Below are positions 1-5,614 of a stretch of 6,455 nt of DNA, in pieces. The position numbers and the translations under genes are program-made. The first letter of the stretch is position 1. The number at the start of each line of letters is the position of its first letter. The stretch is from Chloroflexota bacterium (GTDB lineage Bacteria; Chloroflexota; Anaerolineae; J102): positions 1 through 6,455 of the forward strand of contig PIVW01000344.1 in NCBI GenBank assembly GCA_003353825.1. Direction: 5' to 3'. The notes beneath the pieces were generated by a model. That model was not told the DNA's origin, ran no database searches, and worked only from the letters and a program-made list of their open reading frames with translations.

Positions 1-200
1 TTTCCTCGCACGATATCTAGACGTTTAACACAACCAGCCACTAGGTGTGGGGGCATCATCGACTGAAATTCGTGATCGTCACGCGAAGTCCCAAAGAGCC
101 TTTTTCATTAAACACAGCTCGTCATTCTCGATGCCCCTACTCCTAATGAGTACCCGCAGGCACAACGGCATTCACATAGGTGCCAGCTACCTATTTCTTG

Positions 201-440
201 GTTTCAGCCGAAGCCACAGGCTAACAGGGGCAGATGTGGGAAAACCCACCGTTGAGGGACGAGCCTGTCGATGTAATTGGGTTCCCTGGCAGCGCACGTG
301 GCAACTTGTATGGAAACCCAACGATGGTAATGGATAACAGGGTTCTCACTGTCCATCGCCATACAGTTTAGAGCCTACTTTGTTAAGAGTCAACTAGAGG
401 AGGTATTGGCTTCTGGCGAAGCGATTTTGGGTTATGAAAC
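201..440 (+). ncRNA. Candidate multi-helix structured RNA
   Basis: Several inverted repeats nest and abut. The strand 201-215 (GTTTCAGCCGAAGCC) can pair throughout with 408-417 (one bulged T at 414) and 435-440. Directly after it, 216-222 (ACAGGCT) pairs with 262-268 and encloses a GTGGG-AAAA-CCCAC hairpin at 236-249. Next, 277-285 (TTGGGTTCC) pairs with 312-321 with one bulged A at 314. Immediately following, 322-327 (CGATGG) pairs with 353-358 and continues into ACAG 337-340 with CTGT 349-352. Other hairpins lie upstream at 176-194 (ATAGGT/ACCTAT), 138-152 and 71-83. The plus strand is preferred only because of the AAAA loop. A competing local hairpin at 409-422 (GCTTC-TGGC-GAAGC) would break the long-range helix. 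No family is recognised, and no promoter or terminator is evident. Chance pairing in non-coding DNA remains possible. Confidence 0.35.
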
Positions 441-565
441 AGTCGGGTCGGCCCAGTTGTGTGGTCGGGATTTCTCGCCCCCGCTGGAATCGACATAGAT
501 CTTGATGTAATCCGAGTACTATCCACCCGCCAACCCCAAAAACTGCAAACAAACATCACAGATAA

Positions 566-582
566 CTGCTAATCCATAGCAG
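566..582. repeat. Short perfect hairpin CTGCTA/TAGCAG
   Basis: A 6-bp perfect inverted repeat with a 5-base loop. Neither side carries a run of T, so it is not a classical intrinsic terminator. It lies nearly 280 bases downstream of the minus-strand lipoprotein gene and about 125 bases beyond the structured region, so it could mark the 3' end of either transcript. Its role is unknown. Confidence 0.3.
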
Positions 583-595
583 AAACCCCTGCATC

Positions 596-681
596 TGTCA
601 TTGCGAGCGCCCACCACAGGTCGACGACCACAGGTCGACGACCACAGGTCGTTTACCGAAAGCCGTTTAGCGAAGCAATCT
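596..681. repeat. REP-like element with internal tandem repeats
   Basis: The ends read TGTCATTGCGAGCGC (596-610) and AGCGAAGCAATCT (669-681), with ATTGC (600-604) opposed to GCAAT (675-679). From memory, repeats with this 'ATTGCGAG...CGAAGCAATC' layout are dispersed in intergenic DNA of several bacterial groups, including Chloroflexota; this was not checked. Inside, the 14-base unit ACCACAGGTCGACG runs 613-626 and 627-640, followed by a partial copy at 641-651. A second pair of related units follows at 650-663 (CGTTTACCGAAAGC) and 664-676 (CGTTTAGCGAAGC). The phrase CGACC-ACA-GGTCG within the first array can form small hairpins. The tandem copies suggest slippage expansion inside a mobile or REP-like element. 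Confidence 0.55.
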
Positions 682-859
682 AGTTACCTGACCACATTCT
701 GCAAGAAGCAGCACAGCACAATCGGCGCCCACACAAGTTAGACTTCCCCGGCGCTGACACTCGCACGTTCTGGACTAAATCACTCGAGTCTACCAGGGAA
801 ATCTGATGATGCCTCTGTTCAGGAATAAAACTGATATTGTAGAAAGCGAGGTTGATGCG

Positions 860-1270
860 CTATTCGCTGACACTCACAGCATCCCCTCCTGATACTTCTA
901 CCAGTTCGCCAAAGACCCAACCTCTTAGATTACGATACAGGATCCGCCACCAAGTGGCATCGGCATTCTTTTCAATGATCGTATACGATCCACCAGCAGG
1001 GGCGACGCCCAAAATAATGGTATCTGTGCTTGGTCCCAAGCGGATGTTTGCGGTTGTCAGTACCGTCACATGGGGCGTTGGTGTGACTGTAGGTGTATTC
1101 GTGGGGGGCACAGGCGTTAGCGTAGGTGTAGGCGTGGGTGTATATCCAGCCTCGAGAGTTGCTTTAGCGATCTGACTTTCTAGATCAGAGGGTATGATCT
1201 GGATGTCATTACAAGCCGTCAACGCCAGGGCAGCCAACATAAACAGAGCAGCAATAGTAGCTCTTCTCAT
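860..1270 (-). CDS. SH3-domain lipoprotein with Thr-Pro-rich linker
   Basis: Predicted 136-residue cell-surface lipoprotein. The start is the ATG at 1270, preceded by AGGAGG; an in-frame TTG at 1294 would extend the protein by eight residues but would place that ribosome binding site inside the coding region. Residues 1-20 form a lipoprotein signal (basic MRR, hydrophobic core, lipobox L17-T18-A19-C20). Residues 44-66 are a low-complexity Thr/Pro linker with several TP repeats. Residues about 68-125 match the bacterial SH3 pattern: N75-I-R-L-G-P near the start, a W107-W108 pair, and G117-W118-V near the end. Such domains often bind peptidoglycan or other surface ligands, and similar architectures are frequent in Chloroflexota. 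No catalytic domain is present. It is divergent from the transporter operon, so a shared function is not implied. The specific role is unknown. Confidence 0.85.
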   Translation of the reverse strand: MRRATIAALFMLAALALTACNDIQIIPSDLESQIAKATLEAGYTPTPTPTLTPVPPTNTPTVTPTPHVTVLTTANIRLGPSTDTIILGVAPAGGSYTIIEKNADATWWRILYRNLRGWVFGELVEVSGGDAVSVSE

Positions 1271-1282
1271 GTCCAAGAATTT

Positions 1283-1288
1283 CCTCCT
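1283..1288 (-). promoter_or_regulatory. Ribosome binding site that sets the lipoprotein start
   Basis: The minus strand reads AGGAGG here, 12 bases before the ATG at 1270. In the longer TTG-initiated frame the same bases would encode Arg-Arg, so the site favours the ATG start. The spacing is somewhat long. Confidence 0.6.
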
Positions 1289-1387
1289 AAACAATAGATG
1301 ATTGATGAATAAAAGCCAGCGGGAATGATGATGAGGGGATTGAGCAAGCTGAGCGGTTAGACGACTTCCTAAAAATAATTGAGGGAG

Positions 1388-1396
1388 ATTCTATCA
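1388..1396 (-). promoter_or_regulatory. Candidate extended -10 promoter of the lipoprotein gene
   Basis: Read on the minus strand, this is TGA followed by TAGAAT: a five-of-six match to TATAAT with the TGn extension that can substitute for a -35 box. No good -35 is visible. Transcription would start near 1381, giving a leader of about 110 bases. The call rests on pattern alone, using general bacterial consensus. Confidence 0.3.
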
Positions 1397-1427
1397 TTTT
1401 TCGGAAGCCACTAGAGGCATTTTCGGA
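1395..1427. repeat. Direct repeat CATTTTTCGGA / CATTTTCGGA
   Basis: Two near-identical copies at 1395-1405 and 1418-1427 begin 23 bases apart, about two helical turns. They lie on top of and just upstream of the candidate lipoprotein promoter, where an activator or repressor binding as a direct-repeat dimer could act. Chance is not excluded. Confidence 0.3.
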
Positions 1428-1465
1428 TTGGAGGCTTATTTATGATCCACTGAAAAAAGCCTAGT

Positions 1466-1494
1466 AACCGCAAAGGACGCAGAGATCGCCGAGG
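1466..1494. repeat. Possible dispersed intergenic repeat (AACCGCAAAGGACGCAGAG type)
   Basis: The segment begins AACCGCAAAGGACGCAGAG and continues as ATCGCCGAGG, giving a rough 9-10 base periodicity of C-G-C-purine-rich words. From memory, similar 'CGCAAAGGACGCAGAG' strings recur between genes in many environmental bacterial genomes. No second copy is present in this window, so repeat status cannot be shown here. Confidence 0.35.
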
Positions 1495-1617
1495 AAAACA
1501 TAGGGTTTCACGAGGAAAAGCGCGTCCAAACCTCATCATTTTTGCTGTTGTCTCGGCCTTCACTGCTTGTTTAGACCTTATTTCAGGGGAGTCATTTATC
1601 TTTCCGAAAACGCCGTA

Positions 1618-1641
1618 CTATAATCAAAGTAGTGATTAGAG
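1618..1641 (+). promoter_or_regulatory. Consensus -10 box inside an operator-like dyad
   Basis: A perfect TATAAT lies at 1619-1624. It overlaps an inverted repeat with arms TAATCA (1621-1626) and TGATTA (1633-1638) and a 6-base spacer. Extended to nine bases the arms still match at eight of nine positions. A repressor bound here would cover the -10 box and the likely start near 1631. The -35 region is weak (TTATCT at 1596-1601, 17 bases upstream). The downstream gene is the binding protein, about 450 bases away. Control by a sugar-responsive repressor would be typical of CUT1 operons, but no regulator gene is in the window. Confidence 0.35.
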
Positions 1642-1988
1642 AATTCGGTGCTTTTCTATTGTGAAGCTCTCGATATCTGAAGGATGAAGATCGCTTGTAC
1701 TCGGAATGCCCATTTCTGTATCCGAAATTACTTATCAAGTATCGAGGACTCTAGCCAATTTGTCAACTGTGTCCTTGGCTTCATGTTATGCGCCATCACC
1801 ATACGTCTGCCTTGAGCCACAGGAGGGAATCTGGATGGTATTCCATGGTTATACTGATGATTTTCAGTTTGTGGAAATGCTCCGGGCTTGTTAAGATAGC
1901 GAAAGATTTGTAACGATGCTGACGCCCAGAACTTAGAGTTCAATAACTTACGGAACTTCACCACCATTTCAGGAGGCGATTTTGTAAG

Positions 1989-2069
1989 TTGTTCTGTTCC
2001 AAGTCCCTAGCTGTTATGTATCGTTGTGAGATCGTTATTGGATCAATCAACTCAATAGCACCAAAGTAA
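1989..2069 (+). CDS. Possible 26-residue leader ORF upstream of the binding protein
   Basis: A TTG start at 1989 opens a 26-codon frame ending at TAA 2067-2069. AGGAGG at 1971-1976 lies 12 bases before the start. The stop overlaps the first bases of the AAGGAG (2068-2073) that serves the binding-protein gene, so terminating ribosomes could influence its initiation. The peptide has no signal sequence and resembles nothing I know. The TTG start and long spacing are weaknesses, and an internal ATG at 2016 would give a 17-residue version. It may be a chance frame. Confidence 0.2.
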   Translation: MFCSKSLAVMYRCEIVIGSINSIAPK

Positions 2070-2083
2070 GGAGAATATCTACC

Positions 2084-3439
2084 ATGAAGCGTAAATTGTT
2101 TCTTACGACACTGATCTTGTTGTTCACCCTGGTAATCGTGGCCTGCGCCGCACCAGCACCAGCTGCACCTGCTGAAGAAATGGATATCCTCACTTGGTTC
2201 CAATATGACCAGGACAATGAGGATCCCGCCAGCGACGAGCGAGTAGGGAACGAGTATTTGCGCAGTACCATCCCACAATTCAACGAGGCATTTGAAGGGA
2301 AATGGAATTGGGTGAATCAACCGAAAGCGTTTGATAAGATGACAACGGAACTGGTTGCAGCGGTTCAGGCCGGCGGGGATGTACCAGATATCTATGAACT
2401 GAGTAACACGCAAGATGTCATCGACTTTTACCGCAATGGCACCGCCCAAGACCTGATGCAATGGGCGCAGGCGCAATCCTGGTGGGGGGATCTCGACCCC
2501 AGTGCTATTTCAGCCTGTACGGGACCGGACGGGGCGCTCTACTGCGTGCCGGTTTCTTCACGGCCACAGTTGGTCTATGTGTGGAATGACCGCTTCCCCG
2601 ATGGCTATCCTACCACTCCCGAAGAATTTGTGACGGAAGCTGAGCGGCTGAAGGAAGAGGGCCTGTATGCCATCACCTTCTTTGGCTCGACCGACAAAGG
2701 TGGCGAAGGTCTGACACGCGCCATCTTCACAACTATTGCCTCATTCGGTGGCGCACTTGACGATGGCCAGGGTAACATGAAAATGGATACCCCCGAAACC
2801 ATCGCTGCTATCGAATTCCTGCGCGAAATCGTCGCCCAGGGTTACGCACCCGAGATCGCTTTTGCTGGCGGATTCCAGGAAGAGGAAGCGTTCAAGGATT
2901 CTTCAGCCGGTTCCTTCCCCACCGGCTTATTTGGCTATCGTTACGTGAATCCCCTTACTGCGCCAAGTGGCGCCGCTTATGATAAAGGTAGTTCTGAAGA
3001 CATGCTCGACGCCATCGCAGCCGGTGATGTCTATCTATCGCCGTTCATTGCCGCAGAAGGTCAGAACCCAGGATGCGGCACTGATGTAGCCGGATTTGTC
3101 GTGCCTGTGGGAGCGACGAATGTGGATGCTGCCCACGACTTCATCAATTGGATGATGACTGCCGAGCAGAATGCGGCCTATGTCGTAGGTCCGGGCGGCG
3201 GCTTCCCTGCTTTGAAATCAACCCAAGCGGAAGAAGCTTTCCAGACGCCTTTCTACAAGGGAGCAGCCGAAGCGGTTGGCGCCAGCTCGTGCCGACCTTG
3301 GTATGGCTCGCTGGAGCGACCGAACGAAGCTCAAGAGCTGGTAATGCAGACCATCTACAAGCTCATCAAAGAGGATCCCTCAGCCGACATCGCGGCTGAA
3401 TTGCAGAGTGCGCAGGGTGAGTACAACGCCGGTAGTTAG
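2084..3439 (+). CDS. ABC transporter substrate-binding lipoprotein, family 1 (CUT1-like)
   Basis: A 451-residue extracellular solute-binding protein that would deliver a carbohydrate-like solute to the two permeases encoded next. The ATG is preceded by AAGGAG with a 10-base gap. Residues 1-20 are a lipoprotein signal (MKRK, hydrophobic core) with lipobox I18-V19-A20-C21, followed by an Ala-Pro linker tethering the protein to the membrane. Family marks are D99-V-P-D-I-Y in the first lobe and the segment Y153-C-V-P leading to V164-Y-V-W-N-D and P179-E-E-F, equivalent to the 'YgvP...yYNkd...P.TWdEf' signature. The length is normal for MalE-like proteins. The mature part has four cysteines (C145, C154, C331, C403), allowing two disulfides. 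Many tryptophans and tyrosines would suit sugar stacking, but the substrate cannot be read from sequence. It is the first gene of the cassette, followed by a strong hairpin. Confidence 0.93.
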   Translation: MKRKLFLTTLILLFTLVIVACAAPAPAAPAEEMDILTWFQYDQDNEDPASDERVGNEYLRSTIPQFNEAFEGKWNWVNQPKAFDKMTTELVAAVQAGGDVPDIYELSNTQDVIDFYRNGTAQDLMQWAQAQSWWGDLDPSAISACTGPDGALYCVPVSSRPQLVYVWNDRFPDGYPTTPEEFVTEAERLKEEGLYAITFFGSTDKGGEGLTRAIFTTIASFGGALDDGQGNMKMDTPETIAAIEFLREIVAQGYAPEIAFAGGFQEEEAFKDSSAGSFPTGLFGYRYVNPLTAPSGAAYDKGSSEDMLDAIAAGDVYLSPFIAAEGQNPGCGTDVAGFVVPVGATNVDAAHDFINWMMTAEQNAAYVVGPGGGFPALKSTQAEEAFQTPFYKGAAEAVGASSCRPWYGSLERPNEAQELVMQTIYKLIKEDPSADIAAELQSAQGEYNAGS

Positions 3440-3472
3440 CCAGCGTACTGCATTTTTCTACCACTCTAGTTA

Positions 3473-3518
3473 AACGACAAGGTGGCAAGGCGAGATTCTA
3501 CCTTGCCACCTTGTCGTT
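3473..3518 (+). terminator. Perfect 18-bp intercistronic hairpin after the binding-protein gene
   Basis: The arm AACGACAAGGTGGCAAGG (3473-3490) is matched perfectly by 3501-3518 across a 10-base loop. It begins 33 bases after the binding-protein stop and ends 48 bases before the first permease start. No T-run follows the second arm, so it is not a textbook intrinsic terminator. Partial termination or, more likely, protection of the upstream mRNA from 3' exonucleases would raise binding-protein levels above those of the permeases, as described for the malE-malF interval of enteric bacteria. Confidence 0.7.
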
Positions 3519-3566
3519 CTGATACCCACTGATCTTTCCGCGCATATATCGTCCTAGGTTGAGCCC

Positions 3567-4511
3567 ATGACACAGACCGCAAGGCGTCGAAAAGGTACCG
3601 GCTCTAAACGCGATTGGCTCCCGTTCTGGCTGATCATGCCTACGGTGGTCGTCCTGCTTGTCATTCAAGTTTATCCGGCGCTGTACACGTTCTGGTTGAG
3701 CCTTCAAAAACGAGAACCTTCAGGATGGACGTTTGTGGGGCTCGACAATTTCGAACGTTTGTTTGGCATGGGTTTATTTGCGGAAAGCGTCGGCCATACC
3801 GTTGTCTTTTTGGTTGGTTATGCGGGCTTGACAATGGTCTTGGGCTTTTTCATCGCCCTGCTCCTAAATCGCAAATTACGTCTGGCAGGGCTGTATATCA
3901 CATTGTTGTTTATTCCCTGGATTATCGCCGATATCATCACAGGCATGGTCTTCCGCCTTCTTGTTACGCCTGATTACGGCCTGCTCTCAGGCATTTTGCA
4001 GAACCCGGAGATATTTTCTCCAAATGGATTGTCGATTTTGACCGCAGTCCGCCCCAAACCATGGTTTGGGGATTTCCCTTTTCCCCCAGCTCCGGCCATG
4101 ATCTACCTAATCCTTGCGGCATCCTGGCGGGCGTTGCCCTTTATAACGCTTCTTATGTTGGCCTCTATGCAGACGGTTCCGCATGAAGTCATCGAAAGTA
4201 GTCGCATCGATGGGGCCAACAGTTGGCAGATCGTTCGCAGAATCATGATACCGCTGATGTTACCAACCCTGGTGGTAGCACTTTTCAGCCTGACGCTCAG
4301 CGGCATGAACGGGGTAGGAATGGTGTTTAGCCTCACCAGCGGCGGGCCGGGTACATCAACCGAGGTTTTGAGTTATCTACTCTACTCGATTGGCTGGGGT
4401 CAGTTGAATTTCGGACGAGCAGCGGCGCTGGCGCTGCTGATCGCCGTCCTCAACTGGCTACTGATTTCAGGCACTCTACGAGTAACACGCCTGGAGCAAA
4501 GGAGCGACTGA
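3567..4511 (+). CDS. ABC transporter permease, MalF/UgpA type
   Basis: A 314-residue inner-membrane subunit that would form half of the solute channel. After a basic N-terminus (RRRK, KR), six hydrophobic segments can be drawn at about 18-42, 77-100, 107-130, 177-201, 230-252 and 282-305. Characteristic marks are V57-G-L-D-N-F in the first external loop and T257-S-G-G-P-G with T265-E-V-L. The cytoplasmic EAA loop, which docks on the ATPase, lies at about 207-233 with E210, D215-G216-A217 and P229/P233. The usual EAA triplet is E-S-S. The stretch 145-176 between segments 3 and 4 is Pro-rich and longer than in compact family members. The start at 3567 has only a weak ribosome binding site (AGG at 3556-3558), consistent with lower expression than the binding protein. 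It lies one base before the second permease. Confidence 0.93.
   Translation: MTQTARRRKGTGSKRDWLPFWLIMPTVVVLLVIQVYPALYTFWLSLQKREPSGWTFVGLDNFERLFGMGLFAESVGHTVVFLVGYAGLTMVLGFFIALLLNRKLRLAGLYITLLFIPWIIADIITGMVFRLLVTPDYGLLSGILQNPEIFSPNGLSILTAVRPKPWFGDFPFPPAPAMIYLILAASWRALPFITLLMLASMQTVPHEVIESSRIDGANSWQIVRRIMIPLMLPTLVVALFSLTLSGMNGVGMVFSLTSGGPGTSTEVLSYLLYSIGWGQLNFGRAAALALLIAVLNWLLISGTLRVTRLEQRSD
4498..4504 (+). promoter_or_regulatory. Ribosome binding site of second permease inside first permease gene
   Basis: AAAGGAG, 8 bases before the ATG at 4513, lies within the last codons of the preceding gene, whose TGA at 4509-4511 is one base from the next start. This arrangement favours translational coupling and equal amounts of the two permeases. 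Confidence 0.75.
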
Positions 4512-4512
4512 T

Positions 4513-5451
4513 ATGACGAGACGTAATATATCGTCCCGGCAAAACTGGGAAGGGCTATTGGTCAATATCGCCATTATCTTTGTTTTAGTGTTCGCCATGC
4601 TGCCAATTATCACAACTGTTTTGGTTTCCTTCAAAGGTGAGCGAGATATTATCCGCAAGCCACCCAATTTCCTGCCTTGCGACACGCCCGAAGGTTTTAG
4701 CCTCAGCGAATGCCGTTGGACAGTGGAAGGTTACCAGCGCGTTATTAAACCCAAGCCATCAGATACGTCACCGCTCGGCTTCGCGCTTACAGGCAACATG
4801 CTCCGCACCTATATTCCCAATTCATTGATGTACGCCATAATCACTTCAGTTCTCGTCGTGCTTCTGGCAGGTCTTTCGGGCTATGCCTTTTCGCGTTATC
4901 GTTTTCGGGGACACGGTCTGTTGATGACCGCGATTCTGGCGATTACGGGCGTACCTCTCCTCACCAATTTGCTCGCCCTCTACCAAATGGGCACAACGCT
5001 GCGCAAAGCCGATCTTCCCTTTTACGACGACAGGTTATTCATTGTCGCCGTTTACATGGGATTCTTTCTCCCACTTAGTGTATGGATCGCCAAAGGATTC
5101 TTCGACGCTATCCCCAGAGAACTAGAGGAGGCAGCGCTGATTGATGGTTGCAGCCCTATAAGCGCCTTGTTTCGTATTACCATGCCCCTGGCGTTGCCGG
5201 GCCTCATGGCGGTTTTCCTACTCACCTTTGTGAATGTTTGGAACGAGTTCATCGCCGGTTATTTGCTCATTTCCAAGAACGCTTACAAACCGGCGATGTT
5301 CGGACTATACGAATTTCTGGGGCAGAATATCATTAACTTACAGGTCATCGCCGCAGCTTGTATTTTGATCGCTTCGCCTATCATCATCCTCTTCCTATTC
5401 ACGAGGCGCAGTTTCTTTAAGGCCATGGTTGAAGGGGCAGTCAAAGGGTAA
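4513..5451 (+). CDS. ABC transporter permease, MalG/UgpE type
   Basis: A 312-residue partner permease of the importer. Six hydrophobic segments fall at about 14-38, 104-126, 135-157, 175-196, 226-255 and 278-296. Family marks are Y124-A-F-S-R-Y-R-F-R-G after the second segment, the EAA loop with E206-A207-A208, D211-G212 and P225/P229, W243-N-E-F in the fifth segment, and the C-terminal E-G-A-V-K-G tail. The canonical EAA triplet contrasts with the divergent one in the first permease, as is usual for such heterodimers. The first external loop (about 41-102) is long and holds C56 and C67, which could form a disulfide. No ATPase gene follows, so energy must come from a subunit encoded elsewhere. 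Confidence 0.94.
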   Translation: MTRRNISSRQNWEGLLVNIAIIFVLVFAMLPIITTVLVSFKGERDIIRKPPNFLPCDTPEGFSLSECRWTVEGYQRVIKPKPSDTSPLGFALTGNMLRTYIPNSLMYAIITSVLVVLLAGLSGYAFSRYRFRGHGLLMTAILAITGVPLLTNLLALYQMGTTLRKADLPFYDDRLFIVAVYMGFFLPLSVWIAKGFFDAIPRELEEAALIDGCSPISALFRITMPLALPGLMAVFLLTFVNVWNEFIAGYLLISKNAYKPAMFGLYEFLGQNIINLQVIAAACILIASPIIILFLFTRRSFFKAMVEGAVKG

Positions 5452-5600
5452 ATGCTATGTGGGGGATTAAGATGCATCATAGATACATTTCCATGTCGTG
5501 TTCAGGATACAGGGACACAAGGGTAGTTCACGCCTACATCGTCTTACAGACAACGCAACCTTGTCAACCATTTTACTTGTCTACTTATCTACCCCACACG

Positions 5601-5607
5601 AAAGGAG
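5601..5607 (+). promoter_or_regulatory. Ribosome binding site that sets the oxidoreductase start
   Basis: AAAGGAG lies 7 bases before the ATG at 5615. In-frame ATGs at 5627 and 5639 have no comparable site, so the first is preferred. The 163-base gap after the second permease shows only a weak promoter-like pair (TTGTCA 5561-5566 and TTATCT 5585-5590) and no terminator, so co-transcription with the transporter is plausible. Confidence 0.7.
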
Positions 5608-5614
5608 CTAGCTG

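Larger units (their letters stand above)
1..859. other. Gene-poor left region, no convincing CDS
   Basis: I find no protein gene here that I can defend. The longest open frame (47-337, plus) has no ribosome binding site and a composition unlike a folded protein. Two shorter open stretches, 234-371 from an ATG and 331-498 without a start codon, are mildly protein-like but have no recognisable motif. What can be seen is a series of inverted repeats between about 70 and 440, a 6-bp hairpin at 566-582, and a REP-like element at 596-681, listed separately. Decayed coding sequence, perhaps of a mobile element, is an alternative explanation for part of 1-500. Confidence 0.6.
1271..2083. other. Divergent intergenic region between lipoprotein and transporter operon
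   Basis: No convincing gene lies in these roughly 800 bases. Open frames at 1706-1894 (plus) and 1728-1967 (minus) lack ribosome binding sites and recognisable motifs. The interval holds an extended -10 candidate for the lipoprotein gene, a pair of direct repeats, a repeat-like segment at 1466-1494, a -10 box within a dyad at 1618-1641, a small inverted repeat GAACT-TAG-AGTTC at 1929-1941, and a possible leader ORF at 1989-2069. A transcript starting near 1630 would have a leader of about 450 bases before the binding-protein gene, which is long enough for RNA-level control. Confidence 0.5.

Noticed and set aside
1..18. GTGCG on the minus strand near the left edge as a group II intron 5' end
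   Set aside because: Five bases are not evidence. No domain V sequence or reverse transcriptase is visible, and any intron would lie outside the window.
47..337. 96-residue plus-strand open frame
   Set aside because: It has no ribosome binding site and no recognisable domain, and it runs through the inverted-repeat cluster. It is more likely a chance frame.
234..371. 45-residue ATG frame with fairly protein-like composition
   Set aside because: It has no ribosome binding site or family motif, and its codons overlap the paired helices. It could be a relic of a decayed gene, but nothing supports calling it.
331..498. Open plus-strand stretch of 55 codons ending in TAG, reminiscent of a protein C-terminus
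   Set aside because: It has no start codon and no upstream continuation in frame, and I could not match it to a family. It is kept only as a possible relic.
613..651. Short tandem repeats as a CRISPR array
   Set aside because: The units are 14 bases with no spacers between them, and no cas genes are nearby.
852..1175. Gly/Val-rich plus-strand frame opposite the lipoprotein
   Set aside because: Its Gly-Val repeats are simply the complement of the Thr-Pro linker codons in the real minus-strand gene.
1706..1894. 62-residue plus-strand frame downstream of the 1619 -10 box
   Set aside because: There is no ribosome binding site at a workable distance and no recognisable features, and a minus-strand frame overlaps it. 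It is not supportable as a gene.
1958..2476. 172-residue minus-strand frame across the binding-protein start
   Set aside because: It overlaps a well-supported gene, lacks a ribosome binding site and shows no domain. It is a shadow frame.
5458..5598. Long-range pairing TGTGGGG / CCCCACA flanking the gap before the oxidoreductase
   Set aside because: Seven pairs across more than 120 bases are expected by chance. It ends near the ribosome binding site but has no supporting structure.
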